Assembly: GCF_001039355.2 (NCBI RefSeq)
Contig: NW_019775070.1
Location: forward strand, 218,772-282,771
DNA: 64,000 nt
Direction of reading: 5' to 3'
Source: Lingula anatina
Taxonomy: Eukaryota; Brachiopoda; Lingulata; Lingulida; Lingulidae
Shown: positions 46,419 to 58,074 of the stretch, one piece after another
Position numbering within the stretch: position 1 is the first letter of the stretch
Layout: the number at the start of each line of letters is the position of its first letter
The notes under the pieces: model-generated
Database searches by the model: none
Seen by the model: the letters and a program-made list of their open reading frames with translations, nothing else
What the model was told of the DNA's origin: nothing
Program-made: the position numbers and the translations under genes

Positions 46419-48820
46419 CCTATCTGACCTATCTGTCTGTCTTCTAGTATCCACCTATATATCTACTTATTTATTCATCTATTTATTAATTTATGCAGCC
46501 TAATCCTCTCAACCATCACATCTCTACCACAGTTTCAAACATACTGTAAATAATTAATTTAACCTCCATTAGATCAATTAAAATGGATGAATAAAATTAT
46601 TGAGCAAATGCCTAGTGGGTGAATAAATGTATAGATGAACAGAAAGATTAAAAATGAATAAAATTAAGAACTTTGAGGATTTTTCAGTTATTATAAGAGA
46701 ATAAACATATATTGATAATTATCAAAAATAAATAAAAATTATTAAAAATAAATGGGAAAGTGGCTTTATTGAGTGTTCTAGATAAATTTATTCATAGCCC
46801 CCCCCCCCAAAAAAAAAAGAGCATTCTAAAGTGAACTTAAAAGAACTTAAAATGAACTTAAAAGTTAATAATCACAATTGATATAAAAAAACATTTGATT
46901 AACATGAACATTTCAGAATCATATCCATAAACTTGAAAATTTGGTGAAATAAAATCTATAAAAGCTTTACATTTTAGCCTACACATCACACATGTACCTA
47001 TAGATATTAAGCCACTGTTTAAGCTAGGTTTTCACATTAAAACCTTAACACTTACAGAAAGCTTTCAAAATTATTACATTTCCAGTCATTAAATTTGGAT
47101 CAAAATCATGTCCATACTGAAGCCTATCACACTAGAGAGAAAAATAAAGGTCAAGCAATAATTGGAAATACAGTAGAACTGACAGGTCTTGTCAGAATCG
47201 GTCTGTTCTTAGTGACTATACTAGACGTGAAAAATCCTTTCAGGAATAGGCATGAATCTTGGAACATTGAAGCATCATCTATTTAAAATTATTACTTTAA
47301 GAACATAGCATTCCAAGGAGATGTCTGGAAAAAAATTAAGGCAACAAAGATAATTAAATTGTCAGGCGATCTAAGTTCAATTTAACTCATAATCACCTCC
47401 ACGCCTCCTGAGTATCTGTCTATCCTGAAAAATTCATCAAAATTTGTCAAGAATTTTTACATGGTGATTTTGCTGATGAAATAATCTTGCATTTCCACTA
47501 GAAAGCAGATATATGCATTCAGACAATCTAGTGCTAAAGAAAACTCTGCCTCTTTGTTGGCGAGGGTAACAAAAATCTGAATGTGCCAATTCAGCGAGAA
47601 AGGACCAGTAAGATGACAGACAGAATGTCTTATTAACAGTCAGTACAGATTTGTTGTATTATTCAACAAGAGCTACAAATCCAGGTCAAAGTGATAATGA
47701 AGTAGATAGCTATGATTCAAACCCTGGAGAAATTAACATCAATTCTGGGAAAACTTTGCGCTAAGTCTGGTTGCTGTGATTGACTAAATCCTTAGACTCT
47801 TATGCAACAGCCTACGCAAAATCTGGCAAAGCAATCAGCAAGTTAATAACGTGGGAGTTCAGATTATCAAAAAGTGTCTATTAGATGTAAGTGCACTGTG
47901 CAGTTTGAATGATTACGCCTTTAGTGGTTTTAACTATTAAAATAGTAATAGAAAAAATATTGAAGTGGTTTTAACTGTTTTTAAAAAGTTAAGTTAATAT
48001 TTACCCTATTAGCCAGAGTCAGGCTAATAAAAATGCCTTTACTAGTATATGAAACTGGTTGTTAAATTATCATCTTATAGTTTTGAACATGAACATTATT
48101 TTTCTAGTTAAAAAAAAAAAAAACTGTTATTGTCATTTTGCTGATGAAGTCATATCAGTGGTTTTGGTTTGAAGGTGTCATTTCATTTTCTTGATGTTTT
48201 TTTATTACCTGGGCTCAATGGAAATATTTCTGTGGGAAGTGGGAATGACTACCTGAGGAATCACAGTAGATCTAACTTAATAATTTGATAAAACTCTTCT
48301 AAACATTGCACTGATAATTCCGTGGTAACTTAATAACTTAAGGACCATGCATGAATAATATTATACCCTCCCCAGGGAGGTGGGAACAAATATAGTTACA
48401 GTCAGTGCAAATCCAGACCAATGTTGAAATGTAGCGATGATGAAATGTCATGCTAAAATAAGCTATAGTAAGCCTGGTCTATCGTAAATCCCACTGAGAC
48501 ATAATGAAATGACAATGTAGTATAAGAACAAGATAGTACTTTTTTCCATTTTTTTATTCTGTCAGTGCTCAACATCATTTCCGTAGCCAAGAACTTTAAT
48601 AGGGAAGGTTTCATGAGTGGTCTCTGCATGTCAATTACAGCAGTAATTATTTTATTCCCTTATTTTATAAATTTGTATTGTGAATGTTCTTTCAGAAATC
48701 ATTTTATTTTGAGATAATTGAAGCCCTGATGGGTGGATACAAATTCAGGTTTTGGTCCAGTGAAAATTCACAGCCCTACAAAGACCTAACCCATGCTTTG
48801 CCAGAATCTAGGGCCCACTA

Positions 48821-48989
48821 CAGGGGTGGATTTAGGGCGTCTTCTGGGTCTTCCGGAAGACGGTCAGATTTGTCAAGTTTACATTGACAGGTATCTAATT
48901 TTTTCTGTCGGAAGACGGTCAAAAATGGAAGATGGATCAACAAAGATAAATTGGAAGACTGTCAGAAAATAACTCTGGATCCGCCCCTT
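48821..48989. mobile_element. Dispersed short element, family 3, copy 2
   Basis: Ends CAGGGGTGGATTTAGGG and (reverse complement) AAGGGGCGGATCCAGAG resemble hAT-type terminal inverted repeats. The body matches 25754-25906. CACTA lies on both flanks, but a clean 8-bp target duplication is not evident. Confidence 0.7.
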
Positions 48990-50698
48990 CACTAGTCAGC
49001 ATCTTATAAGTGTGTGTTGGAGTCTTCAAAGCATTGTCAAAATCTTTGTATATGTATGCGAAATATGCCAATTCATCCAATGATCAAGTGATGCAATTAG
49101 TTCTGCCATGTTAGGTGACCTGTTCTGCAAAAGGGCTGAGAACCCTGTCCTTTTTTATTTACCTGTGATGAATCTCACCTGAGCAGAATACTTAAATTCA
49201 AAACACTGTCCTCATATTGTCACCATATTCCAGTTGATGACCTTTGAGTTAGCACTTGAAAACCTCGCACAAACTAGTGAACTTGGTAATTTTTGTCTGC
49301 AGTCCATATTTTAAAGGGCTAGGTTTTTACCTGGCAGCTGTTGGTTTCTTCTTTAAATTTAGCTGATGTGACTGAATCATTGGTCATGACATTTACAAAG
49401 AATATCTCATTAATGAGGATGTGTGTCTTGTATCTGCTGATCAAAACATTGATTTATAATGAGATTTGCACCCAGTAATTTTATCAACATGTGTGGTTCA
49501 ACAAAATATCTGTACTAGTAATATAATTTGATGAAACTTGTGTCCCTTGATGTAGAGTTTTACTAATTGCTGCAAATTTTGTCAAATCTATACGTGCTGA
49601 TATAGTTTTCAAACTAGGAAAGATGAGAGAGAGAGAGAGAGAGAGAGAGAGTCAAAAATAAATTAAGACTGAAAATTCTTTGTTTTTTTTTTAAATATGA
49701 GTACTATAACACTGATGGGATTTTTCCAACTATTGTTGGACTTTTGTCGGAATTCTGACTTTTTCGGGGTCATTTGGGTCATTCTTGTGAATTGTCTAAA
49801 TCCAGTGAATCGTGTAAATCCTACTTTTTCAGTGAGGACTGGTCTCATGCCTGGTATAATGCTCCATTGCATTTCTGTGTACATACATGTAGAAACCGAT
49901 ATTTTTTCCTTTTGAAGTCCTACATATTCTATAATCTGTCATAGTTCGTCTCTACCCCTTGAGGCCATTCTATACATACATTTACCAGTATTCTATCTAT
50001 GCATGGAAATAATAAACTTTGTTGATGGCCATTTTCTCTGGTATACCAAACTCATATTGGGAAGTGACATAATTGATTATAGGCAAATATGAGCTGACAT
50101 TTAGCTGCCGTATTGACATGGAAGTCCTAGTGTAGACACAGGCCTCTTCAATGGCAGTTATTGGATAGCCCTGATGACTTGGGAAACAGTATGATTAAGC
50201 CAGTCTTGGGAACATCAATCAAGCTTAGTTTGTTGTTGGCAAATGAAGTATGGGCACTGTCCATAGGTTTTCTGTTTACAGTACTTTAGGGGGGATCCTT
50301 GTTGTTCCATCAACCTCATTTCATCTGCTGAGGCCCATAATGGTGCCATTAAAAATCTTAAGTTTGACTGGTTAAAGAAACCAATGGTAGGAGTTTCATT
50401 ATCTTAAAATATCTCTGGTCTTTTCGTAAAGCCTGTAGTAAAGACTCTGAAACATCTTATCAAAAGTTTGTGACAAAAGAGCTTTTGATCTCCATCATGT
50501 ACCAAACTGATGAGACTTTTCAAAAACAATTCAAAATCATACATTTTAACTTTTAGATATTTTTATTTAAAAGGACAAACTGCCTCATCACTTTTACTGT
50601 AACTTTTAAGTTAAAATTTGTTCTCTTTCTCTGTAAACTGTGTATTTACGCTTTTGTTAAGTATGACAGTTTAATTTGATAGATATTATCTGAGCAAA

Positions 50699-51004
50699 AT
50701 TTCTAATCACACGCAGCCAGTCTTATCCCTTTGTTGTCCTGCCTACCAACAATTGGTTACAATTTCTAATCATAGGCAGCCAATCTTTTCCCTTTGTTGT
50801 CCTGCCTACCAACGTTTAGTTACAATTTCTAATCACAGGCAGCCAATCTTATCTCTTTGTTGTCCTGCCTACCAACATTTAGTTACAATTTCTAATCACA
50901 GGCAGCCAATCTTATCCCTTTGTTGTCCTGCCTACCAACATTTGGCTACAGTTGCCAACCACAGGCAGCCAGTATTATCTTTTTGTTGTCCGCCCACCAA
51001 TATT
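50699..51004. repeat. 63-bp minisatellite, about 4.8 copies
   Basis: Units of 63 bases start TTTCTAATCACAGGCAGCCA and end CCTGCCTACCAACATTTAGT; the last unit is the most diverged. Since 63 is a multiple of three it reads as a repetitive open frame (TISNHRQPILSLCCPAYQHL), which I take as incidental. Confidence 0.9.
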
Positions 51005-51542
51005 TTAAATGAATGAAGTTTTCTACTGTGCCCAGTGATAGCAAAGATAGAGCTCATTATAAGGGTACCATTTGCTTACATAGTTGAGGCTATTGAGTTG
51101 CTGGCTTGTAAATAGACCTCTGCTATAGCATAATGATAGTAACTGTACCAGTATCTATCATTAAAAATGTATGAATTATATCAAAGGTCCATTGCCAGAT
51201 GGATGACATTCATTGTTGTATGATATTTGGTTATTATGATCATAATGGTTCAAATAATTATGATGCTGGAGTAATTTGTAACCTGTGGTACACTGATGGA
51301 TATTATCCCAAAGGATCTGACTTTTATTGAGTGGATTGAAAAAAAAAAAAAAGACCAAATTTAAATCAATACATGCATTTATCAAAATATGTTTAAGTAA
51401 ACTAAATTAATAATTGTAAAATATCTTAAACTAGGTGTGACTGATGTTCACTTTGATCACAGTGATCTAACTGCCTACATATGTAAAGCATGATAAAAAT
51501 GTTTGCATTTATGATTAAAACTTTACGTTATACATTTTTCAG

Positions 51543-51702
51543 GTTTAACATCAACAACCATTCCCATGTATATCGCGGAGGCTGCTCCTTTTCACACTAG
51601 GGGGCGCCTTGTGTCTACTAACGTGGCCATGGTGGCTTTCGGACAGTTTATTGCTAATGTGGTAGATGGGCTTTTCAGCAAAGATCAGCACGATGGGTGG
51701 AG
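51543..51702 (+). CDS. SLC2A13: SLC2A13-like alternative exon A (loop 4/TM5), HMIT-like
   Basis: 160-bp exon, entry phase 1 and exit phase 2, encoding GLTSTTIPMYIAEAAPFHTR, GRLVSTNVAMVAFGQFIANV and VDGLFSKDQHDGWR. The P.Y.AE.AP...RGRLV signature and the GQF.A.VVDG pattern in TM5 match vertebrate SLC2A13. The acceptor is strong (TACATTTTTCAG); the donor GTTTGT is weaker than that of exon B. It can only be used instead of exon B: splicing A to B shifts the frame and meets a TGA after 12 codons. Confidence 0.93.
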
Positions 51703-51779
51703 GTTTGTGGTCTACTTCTGTTTAGACAAGAACATTTTGGAATGCCAATCAGCCTGACTTGCATCATCTGATGACCTGG

Positions 51780-52045
51780 GCCTTTTTCACTAGAGAATTT
51801 AAAACCAAAAGTTGGTCCTAACTTTTAAACCCAAAACCTAAGTCTATTTTGATCCAATATAGTCCGGTTAAATGAAATATTGAGTCTGTTTTATGACAAA
51901 AAGAAACAGTCTCCCCTTTAAACAATAGTTACTCTGTTTCGGTGAACTACTGCAGAAATATCCTAAATTAAAAATAGATTGAATTTTTGGTCTTTGAGAT
52001 AAAATCAACTACAGTATATACCGAAGTTCTTCATGAAACAAGCCC
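51780..52045. mobile_element. Possible fold-back element (family 2) between exons A and B
   Basis: GGCCTTTTTCACTAGAG with AAAGTTGGTCC on the left and TTCTTCATGAAACAAGCCC on the right form imperfect inverted ends like the 18905-19165 element. Confidence 0.4.
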
Positions 52046-52106
52046 AGGAACATGCAGGAACAGACCTGCAGCAGTCCTTGAAAGTACACAGCTCATTGTG
52101 GCCATC

Positions 52107-52392
52107 CAGAATAGAAGATCCGAGTACCAACTGGTCCAAGGATCAAATATGGCAGACCCTACATGAAAGGAAGACTACTACTACTACCATGTAATAGTCT
52201 CTCCACCTCTCACACGCCTCCCCATGCATCGTCCCTGCAGGGGCATAGTAATTAAATCTTGGCTCCATTCAACCAGACATGTGGAGAGGTGTGTGAGAGG
52301 CAGATAGACCATTAAAGGATTAAGCGGTCTTCCTTTCATGTAGGGTCTGCCATCTTGGATCAAGAAAGTTGATACTCAGATCTTCTATTCTG
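52107..52392. mobile_element. Fold-back element family 1, complete, 286 bp
   Basis: Arms of about 115-125 bases: CAGAATAGAAGATCCGAGTA..GGCAGACCCTACATGAAAGG..TCTCACACGCC, and the inverted copy ending AGATCTTCTATTCTG. A short unpaired centre (52224-52265) separates them. No coding capacity; an arm fragment recurs at 12126-12201. It lies in the intron between the two mutually exclusive exons. Confidence 0.8.
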
Positions 52393-53814
52393 TATTGTTA
52401 AAAGGACATCATCATTTTTCAACCCTGCATAGTTAATTCCTCTTAGCCTAGTATAATTACAATATTATGCACATCGCTAAACCTTCTCATCATTACTCCC
52501 CTGCACCGTCACTCCCCCTCATGGATGGAAACTGAAAAATTGCCCTTAGGTCTTATCAGCAGAGTGGAGTTATGGATGATGATTTGATTCTTTGTCACTT
52601 TTGGATGCCAAGAAGGCGTATTTTTGAAAAGAAAAATGTTTTGTTTTGGATGTTACTAGGGGGAATCTGTCCTCAGGGAGGGTAACGATGCAGGGAGATA
52701 AAGGGGTGTAGTCTATAAAGGGATCCTGGTCTCTTTAATTTTTAACCAGTGGCAACAATCAACGTAGAAATGCATATCTGCATGTATAAAATCATTTCAC
52801 CAGCCAAATGAAAATTATATCAGTCTTGGCTTGATTTCCACTTTAATTTCTTATTGGATGCGGTTTTAAATGCTTGCATTAATGTTATTGTTAATGTTTT
52901 CATGTTTGAGTTCATTGCATGATTATGTAGGCTTGCATATCAATGTACCACTCTCATTTAGTACCATGATTATATTGATTTCTCACTAAATTCAAACAAT
53001 TCCCAAATGCAATCTTTTGCTTCTAAAGCATCTTCTCAGATAATTCTGTATAATTATTATGGTAATAGTTTGTTGTCATCAAGTCCCTGTGTCAGTAACT
53101 GAATGTAATAAGTCTCGAAATGATAAGATATTTGGTATATTAATTGGGATGTTTGACATTAGTGAGATATTATAATTTATTTTCAAACAAATTCATTTAG
53201 TATACTGGTAATGCTGTGGCTTTGTTTGTTTTCAGATATTTCATGCAGACATTCAGCATTTTATTTTTAGAATTTAATTTTGTTTGTCTGGCCAGCCTTT
53301 CTCTGTGAACAAATTTATGTGTCGCAGACTCTTCAGATAGAAATATATATAAAAGATTTTCAACAAAAAATGAGCTGTGACCAGTTCAGAAACCAACATT
53401 TGCCTTTGCACTGTGTGAATTGAATTTATACAGCAAATTTCAGTATAGTAATCTGAGCGGAAGATATTCCAATGCCAATTCATGGCAGTTTGTAACTATT
53501 CATGGTAATTTTAATTTTCTCTTCCTCTTGCTACATTTCTCCCTATGTGTATCAGCAAGCTTCTTCATTTTAAAATCTCCATTGGTGCATACTTAGTGGA
53601 GCACACCACATTGCAAAAATGAAGATTAGCTCCCCTTTGTCATAAATGAAAATTTGGCTTTCTTTCTCTCTGTCACAATGTGGCACTTAAAAAATGCTGC
53701 ATTATAATATGTAGATGTATATGAAAGGCTGGCCTTATAATGTCTAGGGTTACAACCCATCCTGTTATGTGTCATGACCCATAGATGTTGTAACTTGTTG
53801 TGCGTTTGTCGCAG

Positions 53815-53971
53815 GTCTTGCCTCCGCCTGCATCCCCATGTACGTCGCTGAGTGTGCGCCCAGTCCCCTGCGCGGCCGTCTTGTTGTCTTGTATCAGCTT
53901 TTGATCACTGCAGGCATTCTGGTAGCGGCTGTCTGCGATGGACTATTCTGCTATGTTGAGCAAGGATGGAG
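53815..53971 (+). CDS. SLC2A13: SLC2A13-like alternative exon B (loop 4/TM5), GLUT-like TM5
   Basis: 157-bp exon with the same entry and exit phases as exon A, encoding GLASACIPMYVAECAPSPLR, GRLVVLYQLLITAGILVAAV and CDGLFCYVEQGWR. About 26 of 54 positions are identical to exon A, concentrated in the loop signature and the DGLF..GWR end; TM5 differs. Its YQLL.T.GILVA resembles the NQL/HQL..G.L.AQ helix of classical GLUTs. Acceptor TTTGTCGCAG, donor GTAGGA. It is open and conserved in all signature residues, so it is not a decayed copy. Confidence 0.92.
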
Positions 53972-56900
53972 GTAGGAATTGTTACATCTACTCCACTAAT
54001 CTTAGGCTGTTTCAAGAGTGTATTGGCAGTAAACATTTTACATTTTGGGTCAAACTTGAAGAAGATGCTCTATTAACAACCATTTTTCAGAGTCTTCACA
54101 ACCCCCTTTTTTTTTACCAAAAACAAACAAACAAAAAAATGCACCACAACATTTTTCATAATCACATGTTATTAATTTGTATATGAAGATTTATTAAATT
54201 TTATATTTGATTATTGGAGCAAGCCATTGTTTTTCTCATGCATGTTTAACTGTTGTTGATTATCTTGTTAGTGTTCATTCGAATGTTTTGTATGTTGTTC
54301 CACCTGTTGTGGGCATGCAAATAGATGCATTATTTGGTAAAATTTATTTATAAAAATGAAAGAATTTTGTATTTTTAATATTATATATAATATTAAAAAT
54401 ATAATGTTATAATTCTGTGGAATTACCTTGCACCCCTTTAACATTATTTTAACTGCTGTAAAAAAAAAGGAAAGTTTTGTGTCAGATTACCCAAAAATCT
54501 TGCTTCATGCATTAAAATAAGTAAAAAAGCAATTGATATAATTTTTCATTTTATATCATGAAAAACTCACATGGTTTATGGAAGAAATGAAATGTGCTGT
54601 GCATGTGCTGTATACCTGAACAATGTTATTGTAAGGAGTGGTAGTGTTTATACCTGAAGTAGCTATTTATATATATATATATACTTGAATTGTTAATTGA
54701 AGTATAATCTCTTGAAGAGTTTATTGCAATCTGTGTATATACTTGAACCGTCACTATGGCAAGTGGTAGCTACCAGTAGTGACAGTCTGGGTTCTTTTTT
54801 TCCTACATATTTTATGATGACTTTTAGAATATTATAGAGTTATTGTAGTGTTGTACATACTTGAACAGTATTAAGTGGGAGTTGAAAGTGCTACCAGCAG
54901 TAAGGATTCGGTCTATATTTTCACTACACTCTTTATAATGATAAATTTACATAATGGAACCCTTATACAGACGGATCAATTGTTTTTATTTATTGGGTGG
55001 GTACATAGGTTTGCCTATACAAATGCCATGAATTTTTCATAAAACAAGATCCTGTCCTTTTGAGATACCATAGTACAATATGTGAGCCAAGCACCCATTA
55101 TGTACATTCAGGATACATATTAACAAATTTGCAGGCTTAGATCCCATTTACTTGTTAAACATTTATGATACAGGGTCCTTTTTTTTTAAATCTGCAGTCA
55201 AACCCTACTGCTAGCTTACTGTCATAGTGAGCTATGGTGCGTATATTATGTTTAAGCTTGCTAAAAAAAGTAAGGAAATTTAAGGTAATTGAGTCCAATT
55301 TAGGAGTTTTTGTTACCTCTGGTATAATATCTCAACACTTAAGTGTTGTTGGCAGATATTCACCTCATAAAATGAGGCTCTGTACGTCAAGTGTCTAATC
55401 TAAGGACAATATAAACTGGTTATTGGAGGGAGGGGGGGGGTGAAATCACAACCCTCAACCTCCTTGCCCATGGGTTCTTCAGTAACTGGGACCTTCACTC
55501 AGATAGCATAGCAACATATATATCACCGTTCACTTCTAATTAAAAAAAGCCATGAAAGCAGTGCTTGACATTTGGAGCTGTTGATCGTGACTTTTCTTAT
55601 CACCCGCCACAGTGTCATGTTCTCCTTGCAGTGCAGTGATAATACTGCTCACTAGAGGTAATGGCCCAGAATGAAGTATCCTGGAAGTGAGCAGGCATCT
55701 CTAACTTCAAACAACACCATGTGTTCTTATTTATAATGATAATAATAATAAATAATAATAATAATAATAATGGATTAATTAATTTTAATTAAAAATAATT
55801 AATTAATCAAGTTAAATTAAAATATACAAAATAAATAAAACTGCATACCCTAGTCAATGACAAAAATAAAATGAAACATTCTGAGAATTATTCCATCAAG
55901 ATGACTTAACATTGTGTCATAAATGAGATTCTTTTGTTCTCTAGAGATGCTTCATCTGGTTATGGAAGAAACTAAACAATATTATCAAAATTGGATAATA
56001 TTATGATTCTTTAAAGGAAAATATTTGGCAAATTTTGTCATGGAATTTTATTTATTTATTTTTATTCTTAATCTAAATTTTAATTAATTTTTTTGATAAG
56101 ACAGCCAGAACAAGACCAAATTGAATGTATATGCAATCGAGCACATAAGTGTGAGGCCTAAAACAAATTTAATCTCTTCAAACTCTTTGATCTTTTATAT
56201 TAACTTGTATGTTTTTGCCAAGAAGCACATCAAAAAATCCAATAACCCTGCACAATTAAGTCCTTTCAGCATCTCCCAGCGCTGGCCCTCAGAGGTATCT
56301 CAGCTTTGTTCTTAACCTCAATTGATGATGTACATGGTATTGGGTATCTTGATCTTCTCTCAGTCTTATTCCCACAGATACCATTGGTCTACGTAGATTG
56401 ATCCAACTCTGCAGGGACTCTTGCTGAGTGCAATCAGCTTAACTGAATGACACACCTCCTAGTGATGTTATGTATACACTACAGAAATGCTGGTGATTTG
56501 TGGAGTATGTTGGAAACAGAAAGAGGTATTTCATATGTTATACTGATTGCATTGAGTGAGAGTCCCTGCAGAGTTGGATCAATCTGCTGAGACCGTTACT
56601 TTCAATGGGAATGAACCCTCATGGTCATCCTACTGGTCAGCCTCTACGGCCACTCAATGCATTAATCCTGCTTTATTCAATACGACTTTGACCCATCTAA
56701 ATTTACTATGCCAATATCAATACTGTAATATGAATACCTGTCTTCATATGTTCCATTTCCATAACCAAAGTAAGACGTCGACAAAAAACATATCGAGTTA
56801 TCCTGTTGAACTGCCTCATTTGGAGAGTTGATAAAAAATGATCAAGATTAGCATACGTGCCTATTAATTGTGTAGATTGTGAAATTGCGTATGGTATCTT

Positions 56901-58023
56901 TAAATAGGTAGAGATAAGGAAGATGGTTATAATTATTTGTAATACTATTTAATTAAGATTTTATCAGTTACCAAAAAGAATGATACTTTGTGGCAAATGA
57001 ATTATCTCAATGTTCAGGTTTTCTGGGTACAGTTCAATATAATCAGGTCAGGAATATAAAGAGTGTAAAATTTCAGTAATCAGACTGAAGTTAATTGACA
57101 AGTAGACTGGGAAGGTGGTTTTCCCCTTTGACAGATACTGTATTTAGAGACATGTGGGAGGGAAAGATATTGGCGTGTGGTCAAGTATCCTTAAGAGACC
57201 ATCAAAATTTGTTTAGATGTATCTTGTCTGAGATATCTTGCCCACTAATGGATTAAGACCAATGAAAACAGATTGCCTATGTACATTTGGCAGAAGTTGA
57301 TGTAAAGATGGCCCTGCTATCTGATATATACTAAACAGTGTGAACAAGCTCCAATTATTGTAACTGGGGTATGAAAGATTTCTCACTTGAATGAATTTTC
57401 TGCAGTTTAGCCAGAAATTTACATTCATTGGCAATAATTACATCAATTTAGCTTTGTATGTTCTGTTTATTTATATTTCCCTGTAATTTAAAGGGAGCTT
57501 TGATTGAAGTAGTATTGATTTGGTTTCCATATTTTAGTATTTCTATTAAATTAATGTGATTGCTTGTTGGCACTGATGTAAGCTAGCTTGTGAAACAAAC
57601 TAGAAAATCAAAGAGACAAAGTATTTGAAGACATTCCTTGGAATATGCCCCTAGAGTTTCATAGAACATTGGACGCTCACCAGGCTATTATCGGCAAACC
57701 TCTGCTGCTTCCAGTATAGAAAAATAAAACAGATATGAATTTCCTTTGTGCTCTGACACTAGGGTTGAGAAGTATCAGGAGGGGATCCATGTTTACAGGC
57801 AATGTCATAGGAAGGGTGTGAGTGGGCTGAAGTTGAATAACTTCTGTTTTATTGGCAGACTCAGCACATTAGGGTGTGGGGTTGTGGTGAATACAAAATG
57901 TATGCCCCTTTTATTACCCTTTTTCAAACCAAATTTTGGTTAATAATTGCTGCATATAGCCACACTTCTATGGATTTCAGATAAATATTTTCCACTTCAG
58001 ACATTGTCCATGGGATAAATGCT

Positions 58024-58074
<51 letters not shown>

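Larger units (their letters stand above)
46085..51542. other. SLC2A13-like intron 1
   Basis: 5.5 kb without supported exons. It holds a fold-back MITE (46240-46418), a family-3 element (48821-48989), a (GA)n run (49624-49651) and a 63-bp minisatellite (50699-51004). Confidence 0.6.

Noticed and set aside
47700-47730. Possible tRNA T-arm (GATTCAAACCC)
   Set aside because: No matching acceptor stem, anticodon arm or A-box-like sequence at the right distance.
50753-51016. 87-aa repetitive ORF as a gene
   Set aside because: It is explained by a 63-bp minisatellite whose unit is a multiple of three; no start, splice or codon evidence of coding.
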